Shown here piece by piece: positions 1-5,333 of a DNA stretch of 6,095 nt. The DNA comes from JAWWPY01 sp033854735 (lineage in GTDB: Bacteria > Actinomycetota > Actinomycetes > Streptosporangiales > Streptosporangiaceae). The first letter of the stretch is position 1. Each line of letters opens with the position of its first letter. Below the pieces are notes generated by a model. The model was not told where the DNA came from. It saw only the letters and a list, made by a program, of their open reading frames with translations, and did no database searches. The stretch lies in assembly GCA_033854735.1 (NCBI GenBank), contig JAWWPY010000124.1:1-6095 (forward strand). The letters are read 5' to 3'. A program made the position numbers and the translations under genes.

Positions 1-1479
1 AGTGCGACGACCATCTACACCACCGACCAGCATCCGATCCAGGCGATGTGGTGGGGTGATTACAGCGCAAAACCCGCGCACGACTACACCTACAAGATCG
101 TTCCCGTCTACGGAACCCCCGCGAGCCCGGTCCTGGATGATGCCAAGTCAGTCACCGTCGACGTGAGCACCAGCGATCCCGCGACCGGAATGCACGGGAT
201 CTACTTCAACCGGGGTGTCGCCGCCAGCCAGGCCTACGCCACCAAGTTCGGTGCGCCACCACCGGCTCTGCCGCCCGCCAAGCAGGCCGAAGCAATGACC
301 TGGCTATCCCGCGGCCTGCACGAGGCGCTGTGCGGATTCATCACGACAGCCGCTTCCCCGCAGCTCGTCCTGCGGGCCGCAGCGTACGAGTTCACCGAAC
401 CCACCGTCCTGGCCGCATTCGCCCAAGCGCACGCGTCGGGCGCTGACGTGAAGATCATCTACCACGACAAGCCCAACGACCCGCAAAGCGCCCTCAACGA
501 CCAGGCCATCTCCGACGCCCGGCTCGACCCGGGCATGCTCATCGCCCGGCACCACCCGACCATCGCCCACAACAAGTTCATCGTCCGTGCGACCCGGGCC
601 GCCGACGGCACCCTGTCCGGCGAGCAGGTCTGGACCGGCTCGACCAACATGAGCCAGGGCGGCATCTTCGGCCATTCCAACGTCGGCCACGCCGTCCGCG
701 ACCCAGGCGTCGCCCGCGCCTACCTCGGCTACTGGGCCGAACTGTCCGGCGACCCCACCGCCCACCCCCTCAAGACGTGGGTGTCAGCGAACAGCACCTT
801 CAACGGCGCCGCGGAGGCAACGGCTGGAATCCATACCCTGTTCAGTCCCCGGATGGACCTGCGTCCGCTCGACTGGTACGCCGCGGGTTTCACCGGCAGC
901 ACCGCGACCGCACATATCACTCTGCCGTTCGGCCTGGATGACAAGCACTTCGAGCCGGCCGTCACCGCCATGGCAGCAGACGGGCCGCTGCGCTTCGTCA
1001 TGCTGAACACCCAGGATGACCACCAGGACACCTGGTCACGAGACCAGGCCATACAGGTCGCAGTCGGCGCCGAAGGCGGCCCTGACATGCTCTCGCGATG
1101 GGCAAAAGAGACGCTGACCGGCTTTAACGGACATGTCGACTACCTGCATACGAAAATTCTGCTCGTAGGCGCTCTCGGGGAAACGCCGACTACCATCTCC
1201 GGGTCCGCGAACTTCTCCGAAGCCTCGACCACCAGCAATGACGAAAATATGTTGGTCATTGCCGGGGACCGCGACGTCGCTGACGTGTACTTCACCGAAT
1301 ACATGCGGATCTTCCAGCACTTCTACGCCCGCTGGTGGGCGGCGAAGCTCGGCACTGCCGGTGCAGACAGCCACAGCTTCCTCACCGAGGACGACAGCTG
1401 GCAAGCCCCCTACTGGACCATGAGCCCTAAATCACGGGAACGCGATCTCTATGCGCATCAGGTGGGCGGCAACGGCTGA
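1..1479 (+). CDS. Phospholipase D-like (HKD-type) protein, 5' partial
   Basis: The frame is open to the first base of the window, so the ATG at 46 is probably internal (the residues before it, SATTIYTTDQHPIQA, look like ordinary protein) and the true start lies upstream. Counting from base 1, 492 residues are present. Residues 1 to about 60 look like a small beta-rich N-terminal domain ending in VTVDVST. Two phosphodiesterase half-sites follow: HNK at 190-192 with GSTN at 213-216, and HTK at 383-385 with GSAN at 401-404. This duplicated HxK/GSxN layout defines the PLD superfamily, in which the two histidines act together on a phosphodiester bond. The Asp of canonical HxK(x)4D(x)6GSxN is absent at its usual place in both copies (Ala and Gly instead), and the H-to-G spacing is longer (23 and 18 residues rather than 14). 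Substrate (lipid or nucleic acid) cannot be told. Any signal peptide would be outside the window. It is convergent with the toxin gene at 1585-1839. Confidence 0.85.
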   Translation, partial: SATTIYTTDQHPIQAMWWGDYSAKPAHDYTYKIVPVYGTPASPVLDDAKSVTVDVSTSDPATGMHGIYFNRGVAASQAYATKFGAPPPALPPAKQAEAMTWLSRGLHEALCGFITTAASPQLVLRAAAYEFTEPTVLAAFAQAHASGADVKIIYHDKPNDPQSALNDQAISDARLDPGMLIARHHPTIAHNKFIVRATRAADGTLSGEQVWTGSTNMSQGGIFGHSNVGHAVRDPGVARAYLGYWAELSGDPTAHPLKTWVSANSTFNGAAEATAGIHTLFSPRMDLRPLDWYAAGFTGSTATAHITLPFGLDDKHFEPAVTAMAADGPLRFVMLNTQDDHQDTWSRDQAIQVAVGAEGGPDMLSRWAKETLTGFNGHVDYLHTKILLVGALGETPTTISGSANFSEASTTSNDENMLVIAGDRDVADVYFTEYMRIFQHFYARWWAAKLGTAGADSHSFLTEDDSWQAPYWTMSPKSRERDLYAHQVGGNG

Positions 1480-1519
1480 ATACCTTGGTGACCCTGGTCA
1501 ACTCGGGCGTACTGATCAT

Positions 1520-1551
1520 CACCGGTCTTCCGGACATGGACAAGACCGGTG
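1520..1551. terminator. Hairpin between convergent genes, possible bidirectional terminator
   Basis: Bases 1520-1529 (CACCGGTCTT) are perfectly complementary to 1542-1551 (AAGACCGGTG), giving a 10-bp stem with a 12-base loop. It lies in the 105-bp gap between the PLD-like gene (+, ends 1479) and the toxin gene (-, ends 1585), so it could end transcripts from both sides. No T-run follows on either strand, so it is not a textbook intrinsic terminator; terminators without a U-tract are commonly proposed in actinobacteria. Confidence 0.5.
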
Positions 1552-1584
1552 GCGGCCGCATGTCCGCCTGCGCGAACGGTCCCG

Positions 1585-1839
1585 CTAGTAGTGGTAACGC
1601 GCGGCAAGGATGATTATCTCGGTGCCGGTGACGAGGTAGACGAGGCGGTGCTCGTCGTCGATTCGTCGTGACCAGGCGCCAGGCAGGTGGTACTTCAGGG
1701 GTTCAGGTTTGCCGATGTCGGTGAACGGATCCCGGCGGACGTCCTCGATCAGTTTGTTGATCCGGGCCAGCATCTTGCGATCGGTGGTCAGCCAGGAGGT
1801 GTAATCCTCCCAGCCCTGGTCTTCAAAGACCAGCCTCAC
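1585..1839 (-). CDS. yoeB: YoeB-family toxin (ribosome-dependent mRNA interferase)
   Basis: This 84-residue protein has exactly the length of E. coli YoeB and shares long blocks with it: KPEPLK (44-49), WSRRI (56-60), EHRLVY (63-68) and a terminal RYHY. YoeB is a RelE-fold endoribonuclease that enters the ribosomal A site and cuts mRNA, stopping translation. The residues known to matter for cleavage (Glu46, Arg65, His83, Tyr84) are all present at the same numbers, so the toxin looks active. The start is GTG at 1839-1837; its GTGA overlaps the TGA stop of the antitoxin gene, and there is only a weak ribosome site before it. Translation is therefore probably coupled to the antitoxin, which keeps toxin below antitoxin. 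The stop is TAG at 1587-1585. Family assignment is very secure; the biological role (stress response, plasmid or island maintenance, phage defence) cannot be read from the sequence. Confidence 0.96.
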   Translation of the reverse strand: MRLVFEDQGWEDYTSWLTTDRKMLARINKLIEDVRRDPFTDIGKPEPLKYHLPGAWSRRIDDEHRLVYLVTGTEIIILAARYHY

Positions 1840-2117
1840 TCAGCGCTGCCTGGCGGGCAGGCGGTGTCGGGGTCGATGAGCTCGTGCTCGACGAGGTTGA
1901 CGTTGTTCAGGGCGTTTTCGTAGGCCTTGAGCAGGCGGCGGGCGTTGGCGGGCGAGCGCAGCAGGTAGGCGCCTTCTCGCAGGGCTGAGTAATCTTCGGC
2001 GGAGACCAGGACAGCGTTGCCGTGCTTGGAAACGATTTCGACGGCGTCGTGATCCTCGTTGACCCTCTTGATCAGCGGGAACAGGCTCTTGCGGGCCTCG
2101 CTGGCAGTGATGGACAT
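1836..2117 (-). CDS. yefM: YefM/Phd-family antitoxin
   Basis: This is a 93-residue protein. Residues 1-60 form the Phd/YefM DNA-binding fold (MSITASEARKSL at the start, then the KHGNAVLVSAEDYSAL strand-helix), followed by the highly conserved AYLLRSPANARRLL (50-63). The C-terminal part, about 64-93, is the segment that in YefM wraps and neutralises YoeB; here it ends in a polar tail (DPDTACPPGSAE) slightly longer than in E. coli. I chose the ATG at 2117-2115 because it is preceded by GGAGGAG with 8-base spacing and matches the family N-terminus. The frame is open further upstream to about 2531, but that extension would run over the thioredoxin gene and has no family similarity. The product should repress its own promoter, more tightly in complex with the toxin, through the inverted repeat at 2137-2158. 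Confidence 0.95.
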   Translation of the reverse strand: MSITASEARKSLFPLIKRVNEDHDAVEIVSKHGNAVLVSAEDYSALREGAYLLRSPANARRLLKAYENALNNVNLVEHELIDPDTACPPGSAE

Positions 2118-2125
2118 GCCTGGGA

Positions 2126-2132
2126 CTCCTCC
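2126..2132 (-). promoter_or_regulatory. Ribosome binding site of the antitoxin gene
   Basis: Read on the minus strand this is GGAGGAG, eight bases before the ATG at 2117. It is a near-perfect anti-Shine-Dalgarno match, far stronger than anything before the toxin GTG. It fixes the antitoxin start and suggests antitoxin is made in excess. Confidence 0.85.
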
Positions 2133-2136
2133 GAGA

Positions 2137-2158
2137 GTGGTACTCGATAGCGTACCAC
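2137..2158. promoter_or_regulatory. Inverted repeat, probable YefM-YoeB operator
   Basis: GTGGTAC (2137-2143) and GTACCAC (2152-2158) form a perfect 7-bp inverted repeat with an 8-bp spacer, 20 bp upstream of the antitoxin ATG. Each arm holds a GTAC core (2140-2143 and 2152-2155), and the core centres are 12 bp apart. From memory, the E. coli yefM-yoeB operator also uses paired TGTACA-like cores about 12 bp apart. A minus-strand TACGCT (2154-2149), which fits a TANNNT -10 element, lies inside the repeat, but no good -35 is visible. Binding here would block transcription, consistent with conditional autoregulation. Confidence 0.7.
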
Positions 2159-2179
2159 GAAACGTCGGATACCTGCCCG

Positions 2180-2201
2180 TCGGCGCCCAGTCGGCGCCCA
2201 G
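2180..2201. repeat. Perfect 11-bp tandem duplication
   Basis: TCGGCGCCCAG occurs twice with no gap (2180-2190 and 2191-2201), in the intergenic region between the divergent antitoxin and thioredoxin genes. Each unit contains the palindrome GGCGCC. It may be a replication-slippage product or a regulatory duplication; nothing in the sequence decides between them. Confidence 0.6.
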
Positions 2202-2389
2202 GGCGATCGGCTTGGCCGCATGGTTGATGCCTACCCGGCTGCCGCCTGGGCAGGCTGTCGCACCACGAACAGGAAATAGGCGCGTCGCGGCGCCGTCCAG
2301 AAGCGGCCCGTCAACCCACGGCGAATGGCAGTGACGCGCTGACGAGCCAGAGGGCCTTCGGCGCCACCAGAGGACACGTGCCGACGCGG

Positions 2390-2402
2390 GATAATGAAGC
2401 CA
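2390..2402 (+). promoter_or_regulatory. Possible -10 element for a leaderless thioredoxin mRNA
   Basis: GATAAT (2390-2395) ends six bases before the A of the thioredoxin ATG at 2402. This is the spacing expected if transcription starts at the start codon itself, as in many actinobacterial leaderless mRNAs. No clear Shine-Dalgarno sequence precedes the ATG, which agrees. No good -35 hexamer is visible 16-18 bp upstream, so the call is tentative. Confidence 0.4.
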
Positions 2403-2839
2403 TGACAAGCGCGCTAGTCCGGTGCGGGCACTGCGGCCAGGCGAACCGGGTGCCGGCCGCGGCGGCCGGGACGCCCCGCTGCGGCAAGTGCCATCAGCCG
2501 CTGCCGTGGATCGCCGACGCCGACGACACAACCTTCGCTGAGATCGCGGAGGCCGCCAAGATTCCCGTCATCGTCGATCTATGGGCGCCCTGGTGCGGGC
2601 CCTGCCGTATGGTCAGCCCCGCGCTTGAGCAGCTGGCCCGCGACCTGGCAGGCCAGGTGAAGCTGGTCAAAGTGAATGTCGACGTCTCGCCGCAGATCTC
2701 GCAGCGGTTCCAGGCCCAGGCCATCCCGACCCTGCTGGTGCTGCGCGGCGGACGGGTGGCGGCCCGGCAGACGGGCGCCGCCCCCCTGCCTGCCTTGCGG
2801 GCCTGGGTCGACAAGGCGCTCGCCACGGCCGCCCCCTGA
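2402..2839 (+). CDS. Thioredoxin 2-type protein with N-terminal zinc ribbon
   Basis: This 145-residue cytosolic disulfide reductase has two parts. Residues 1-35 carry CGHC (8-11) and CGKC (27-30), four cysteines spaced as in the zinc-binding ribbon of TrxC (thioredoxin 2). Residues about 40-145 are a thioredoxin fold with the redox site WCGPC (64-68), the preceding VDLWAPW strand, VNVDVSP (91-97) and the cis-proline motif IPT (108-110). The enzyme would take electrons from thioredoxin reductase and reduce protein disulfides; the bound zinc in TrxC relatives tunes activity under oxidative stress. I prefer the ATG at 2402 over the in-frame GTG at 2378: the eight extra residues are not family-like, and a -10-like box sits just before 2402. 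It stands alone, divergent from the toxin-antitoxin pair and followed by 346 bp without a clear gene. No thioredoxin reductase is nearby. The symbol trxC would fit the family, but orthology is not shown. Confidence 0.92.
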   Translation: MTSALVRCGHCGQANRVPAAAAGTPRCGKCHQPLPWIADADDTTFAEIAEAAKIPVIVDLWAPWCGPCRMVSPALEQLARDLAGQVKLVKVNVDVSPQISQRFQAQAIPTLLVLRGGRVAARQTGAAPLPALRAWVDKALATAAP

Positions 2840-3185
2840 ACTAACTGTCCTGCGCCCTCAGCGCTCCCGCGCCCTCCGTCGTGCTCCCCGATCGCCGACT
2901 ATTTGACTTGATCGCGCTGAGCCGATTCCGGGGATGCGAGGGTACAGATCGTCCAGTTCCGAACTCGGCACCGGGTCCTGGCGAGGCCAGGGTAGGGCCG
3001 GCAGCCCAGCGCATGGCGGTGGCCAATCGTCCTGGAGCTCCCGCGCCGTGCGGTGATCCTCCCGGGGGCATTGTCGGCCTGTGGCGCTGTCAAGCCGCCC
3101 GAGCGATGATTCCGGTCCGCGGCGATCGTCTGTCTGATCGATGACGGTGTGCCGCCGGCGGCCTGACTGCTAAAGGAGAGAGCCG
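2840..3185. other. Intergenic region without a convincing gene
   Basis: The 346 bp between thioredoxin and the reductase pair hold short open frames on both strands, but none has a family signature. One plus-strand frame (2881-3144) is Pro/Gly/Ala/Arg-rich and has no ribosome site; it looks like GC-driven noise. A TTGACT at 2903-2908 lacks a partner -10. The promoter of the reductase operon must lie here, probably in the last 150 bp, but I cannot place it. No tRNA fold or repeat array was seen. Confidence 0.6.
3172..3180 (+). promoter_or_regulatory. Ribosome binding site of the first reductase gene
   Basis: AAAGGAGAG ends five bases before the ATG at 3186. It is the strongest ribosome site on the plus strand of this window and fixes the start of the two-gene operon. 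Confidence 0.85.
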
Positions 3186-3797
3186 ATGGGCAAGGTACTC
3201 GCAGGGATCACTATCTCGGTGGACGGCTTCATCACCGGGCCCGGCGATGGCCCTGGCTGCGGACTCGGGGCCGGTGGCGAGCGCCTGCACTACTGGGTAT
3301 TCGGTGGGCCCTGGAGCTATGACTCGCCCGGGCGCGGGGAGCCGGCCGGTGAGGACAAGGCCTGGCTGGAGGAGACAATGGGCGCCAACGGTGCGGTGAT
3401 CGCCGGCCGCGGCACCTATGAGGCGGCCGGGCACTGGGGCGGCAAGAACCCCTGGGGCATCCCGTTCTTCGTGGTCACCCATCGCCCCGCAGAGCAGCCG
3501 CCGGGCGACGACTTCGTCTTCGCCGGGAGCCTGGCCGGGGCGATCGCTGCGGCCAAGGCCGCAGCCGGCGAGAAGCAGGTGCATGTGATGGGCGGCGCAG
3601 ACCTCATCCGCCAGGCCCTGGCTGCCGGGCTGGTCGACGAGCTCACGATCATCATCGCGCCGGTGACTCTCGGCGCCGGCAAGCGCCTGTTCGAGGGGTT
3701 CGGCGAATCCCTCGAACTCGAGCACCTCGGAGTGCGCCAGTCGCCGTTCGCGACTTTCATCGGCTACCGCGTGAAGAGTAAAGGCGGCGAGTCCTGA
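3186..3797 (+). CDS. Dihydrofolate reductase family protein (RibD C-terminal-like), first of pair
   Basis: This 203-residue soluble protein has a DHFR-like / RibD C-terminal fold, a family of NAD(P)H-dependent reductases. Visible family marks are the N-terminal strand and turn ITISVDGFITGP (8-19; the SxDG motif), AGRGTYE (73-79), the nucleotide-binding loop VMGGADLIRQAL (134-145), GLVDEL (148-153) and LGAGKRLF (162-169). Relatives such as B. subtilis YwjB and YyaP mostly have no known substrate. The folate active site of true DHFR is not evident, and the deaminase half and riboflavin neighbours expected of RibD are absent, so neither folA nor a rib symbol is justified. The start is set by a strong ribosome site. 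Its TGA overlaps the ATG of the next gene by one base, so the two proteins are made together and may work as a heteromer or on related substrates. Confidence 0.88.
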   Translation: MGKVLAGITISVDGFITGPGDGPGCGLGAGGERLHYWVFGGPWSYDSPGRGEPAGEDKAWLEETMGANGAVIAGRGTYEAAGHWGGKNPWGIPFFVVTHRPAEQPPGDDFVFAGSLAGAIAAAKAAAGEKQVHVMGGADLIRQALAAGLVDELTIIIAPVTLGAGKRLFEGFGESLELEHLGVRQSPFATFIGYRVKSKGGES

Positions 3798-4360
3798 TGG
3801 CCAGGCTGATCTACTCGTCGATCGCCTCGGCGGACGGCTACGTCGAAGACGCCGCAGGCAGCTTCGACTGGGCGGCACCCGGCGAAGAGCTGTTGTGCTT
3901 CGTCAACGACCTTGAGCGGCCGGTCGGCACCTACCTGTACGGGCGCCGGATGTACGAGACGATGCTCTACTGGGAGACTGCCCACACGGTGCCCGGCCAG
4001 CCGTCTTCCGTCCGGGAGTTCACCGGCATCTGGCAGGTAGCCGACAAGATCGTGTTCTCAACGACACTCCCCTCGGTGTCCACCGCCAGGACACGGATCG
4101 AACGGAACTTCGATCCCGGCATGATCCGGCAGCTGAAGTCGTCCACCCAGCACGACATGACAGTGGGAGGTGCCGGCCTGGCCGGGCAGGCCGTCAGGGC
4201 CGGGCTGGTCGACGAGCTGCAGCTGTTCCTGGTTCCGATCGTCGTCGGAGGTGGCAAGCGAGCGCTCCCCAACGGTGTCCGCTCGGATCTGGAACTCGTC
4301 GAGACGCGGCGGTTCGCAAGCGGCGCTGTTTACCTCAGGTACCGCCCCAAGCCAGCGTGA
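3797..4360 (+). CDS. Dihydrofolate reductase family protein (RibD C-terminal-like), second of pair
   Basis: This 187-residue protein has the same fold as the gene before it: SADGYVED (11-18), YGRRMYE (48-54), TVGGAGLAGQAV (122-133), GLVDEL (136-141) and VGGGKRALP (150-158). It differs clearly from its neighbour outside these blocks, with a different insert at about residues 20-45 and the segment ADKIVFSTTL (82-91) typical of the YyaP-like branch. It is therefore an old paralogue rather than a recent duplicate. It starts at ATG 3797 within TGATG, with only a poor ribosome site inside the upstream gene, so it depends on translational coupling. Cytosolic NAD(P)H-dependent reductase activity is inferred from the family; the substrate is unknown. 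No terminator beyond a 4-bp hairpin at 4362-4374 is visible downstream. Confidence 0.88.
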   Translation: MARLIYSSIASADGYVEDAAGSFDWAAPGEELLCFVNDLERPVGTYLYGRRMYETMLYWETAHTVPGQPSSVREFTGIWQVADKIVFSTTLPSVSTARTRIERNFDPGMIRQLKSSTQHDMTVGGAGLAGQAVRAGLVDELQLFLVPIVVGGGKRALPNGVRSDLELVETRRFASGAVYLRYRPKPA

Positions 4361-4422
4361 TCACCTCGAGGGTGCCTGAGGCCGATCGCTGCGCCCGGAT
4401 TGGCCACCTAGCCGGCGCCGCG

Positions 4423-4518
4423 TCAGTCGCCACGCAGGTGATCGTGGACCAGGTGGATGGCGATGGAGATGGAGCCGGCCAGCGGTAGCCGCCCGGCCGA
4501 GCGACGGAAGTTTCCTGA
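4423..4518 (-). pseudogene. Possible C-terminal gene remnant (unidentified)
   Basis: On the minus strand, between in-frame stops at 4521-4519 and 4425-4423, a 31-residue frame ends in LPLAGSISIAIHLVHDHL and a short RGD tail. The alternation of hydrophobic residues with a His/Asp/Arg-containing end looks more protein-like than the other frames here. There is no start codon with a ribosome site, and no family is recognised. It could be chance. Confidence 0.2.
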
Positions 4519-4823
4519 TCACGGTCGATGGTTCTGAGCTTCGGTCAGCACGGGCACCGTCCGGCCCGCGAAGGGTGCCGTCCAGCACGCACCCGGCTTA
4601 TCGCCGGCATGCTGGGCTCGATGGCCCGGCGGGAGAGGTGCCTTAGTGACTGGGTGACCTTAACGCCTGAGGGCGTGACCGCCGTGACCCTGGCCCGGCG
4701 CAGGGCCGGCACAGGCCGCGCGCCCCCGGCAGGCTTCCAACGCCTAGCCGACCAGAGATCAAATGTGGCGAGAATCCCGCCGAATCCAGGACTGCCCGCT
4801 AGAGGGTAGGGACCCCGTCTGCC

Positions 4824-4852
4824 TGTCGGATCCTGTCGTGTCGTGTCGGATC
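4824..4852. repeat. TGTCG short direct repeats
   Basis: TGTCGGATC occurs at 4824-4832 and 4844-4852, exactly 20 bp apart. Two further TGTCG units (4834-4838, 4839-4843) lie between them. The cluster is about 50 bp upstream of the promoter at 4901, so it could be an activator or repressor site on one face of the helix. No known operator consensus is recognised. Confidence 0.45.
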
Positions 4853-4900
4853 ATGGGAGATCAGTGCCGGAATTGGTGTGGTTTATCGCCTAGTTCGGCA

Positions 4901-4929
4901 TTGACACCTAACAGAAACGAGCTTAACGT
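4901..4929 (+). promoter_or_regulatory. Sigma-70-type promoter upstream of the decayed gene and GH27
   Basis: A consensus -35 TTGACA (4901-4906), a 17-bp spacer and TAACGT (4924-4929; fits TANNNT) form the best promoter in the window. Transcription would begin near 4936 and give a leader of about 78 bases before the ATG at 5014. The flanking DNA is also locally richer in A+T than the rest of the window. It should drive the remnant gene and the GH27 gene 16 bp behind it. Confidence 0.65.
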
Positions 4930-5013
4930 CCCGGTTTAGACATCGGATGTGTCGCCGCCTCCTTCGTGTAGTCCAGCGCTCGCCTGGGCCGCCACCCGCC
5001 ACGGAAGGCCGCT

Positions 5014-5317
5014 ATGCGCTCGTCTCGCCGGCTCATCTGCCCGCCCCACATCCGGCTGATGCCCGTCGCGGCTGCCGCCACCGCCTTATTGGCCAGCCGT
5101 CCAGTGACGGGCGCCCCAGGCCGGCCCCGTTTTCGGCGGCACTGCCTGGGGCGGCCGTATCCGCCCGTGGACAGAACTCACTGCCGGTGTGCGTCTACGA
5201 CACCTCGGTGCCGCTACAGTCCGGCAAGACGGTGACCAGGTCACCCTGCCCGACGTCAGCAGCGGCGTCGCCCCGGGCAGCCCGTCGCTGCACATCTTCG
5301 CGATAAAGATCAGCTAG
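5014..5317 (+). pseudogene. Remnant of a secreted protein gene (signal peptide plus frameshifted C-terminal end)
   Basis: The 5' end looks genuine. GGAAGG (5003-5008) precedes the ATG at 5014, which opens a signal-peptide-like segment: basic MRSSRR and HIR, then hydrophobic LMPVAAAATALLA and a small-residue end near TGAPG. It includes a TTA codon at 5086, a rare leucine codon in high-GC actinobacteria. After about 5120 this frame becomes Arg/Cys-rich and stops by about 5235. In the next frame, 5187-5237 reads VCVYDTSVPLQSGKTVT. The sense then continues in the third frame from 5240 as VTLPDVSS and ends LHIFAIKIS at TAG 5315-5317. Losing one base at about 5238 explains the last shift. Such endings are common, as far as I recall, at the C-terminus of secreted actinobacterial glycoside hydrolases. 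The middle, hundreds of codons in that family, is missing. I infer internal deletion plus frameshift. Sequencing error could explain the shift but not the loss. Confidence 0.55.
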
Positions 5318-5321
5318 GGAT

Positions 5322-5326
5322 GGAGG
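5322..5326 (+). promoter_or_regulatory. Ribosome binding site of the GH27 gene
   Basis: GGAGG ends seven bases before the ATG at 5334, between the stop of the remnant gene (5317) and the GH27 start. It fixes the start and lets GH27 be translated from a message begun at the 4901 promoter despite decay of the gene in front. Confidence 0.8.
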
Positions 5327-5333
5327 CCAGTAC

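Larger units (their letters stand above)
4361..4900. other. Long intergenic stretch, possibly decayed sequence
   Basis: These 540 bp have no gene I can support. A plus-strand open frame (4528-4809, 93 codons) has no ribosome site or family motif and is Arg/Pro-rich. A minus-strand stretch (4423-4518) could be a gene tail. GTGAC(C) occurs four times between 4646 and 4689, and a TGTCG repeat cluster lies at 4824-4852. The stretch is unusually long for a compact actinobacterial operon boundary and precedes a pseudogene, which fits gene loss. Confidence 0.55.

Noticed and set aside
46..48. ATG at 46 as the start of the PLD-like gene
   Set aside because: The frame stays open to base 1 with protein-like sequence, there is no ribosome site before 46, and the N-terminal domain begins mid-strand; the gene is cut by the window edge.
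2059..2334. 91-codon plus-strand frame
   Set aside because: It overlaps the antitoxin start and its operator and has no ribosome site or recognisable domain.
2118..2531. N-terminal extension of the antitoxin frame
   Set aside because: It runs antisense into the thioredoxin gene, is low-complexity Arg/Gly/Pro/Ser, and the strong ribosome site and family N-terminus both point to ATG 2117.
1..2839. PLD-like protein, toxin-antitoxin pair and thioredoxin as one new defence system
   Set aside because: The genes are convergent or divergent, not an operon, and each belongs to a family that commonly stands alone; nothing in the sequence ties them functionally.
2881..3144. 87-codon plus-strand frame between thioredoxin and the reductases
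   Set aside because: Composition is Pro/Gly/Ala/Arg-rich, there is no Shine-Dalgarno, and frames on the other strand are equally open; probably noise.
3090..3878. 262-codon open frame on the minus strand
   Set aside because: Antisense shadow of the first reductase gene; Arg/Ala/Pro-rich, with no motif or ribosome site.
4362..4374. CACC/GGTG hairpin just after the second reductase as a terminator
   Set aside because: Only a 4-bp stem and no T-run; too weak to call.
4528..4809. 93-codon plus-strand frame
   Set aside because: No ribosome site, no motif, and Arg/Pro-rich composition; no evidence of protein-like structure.
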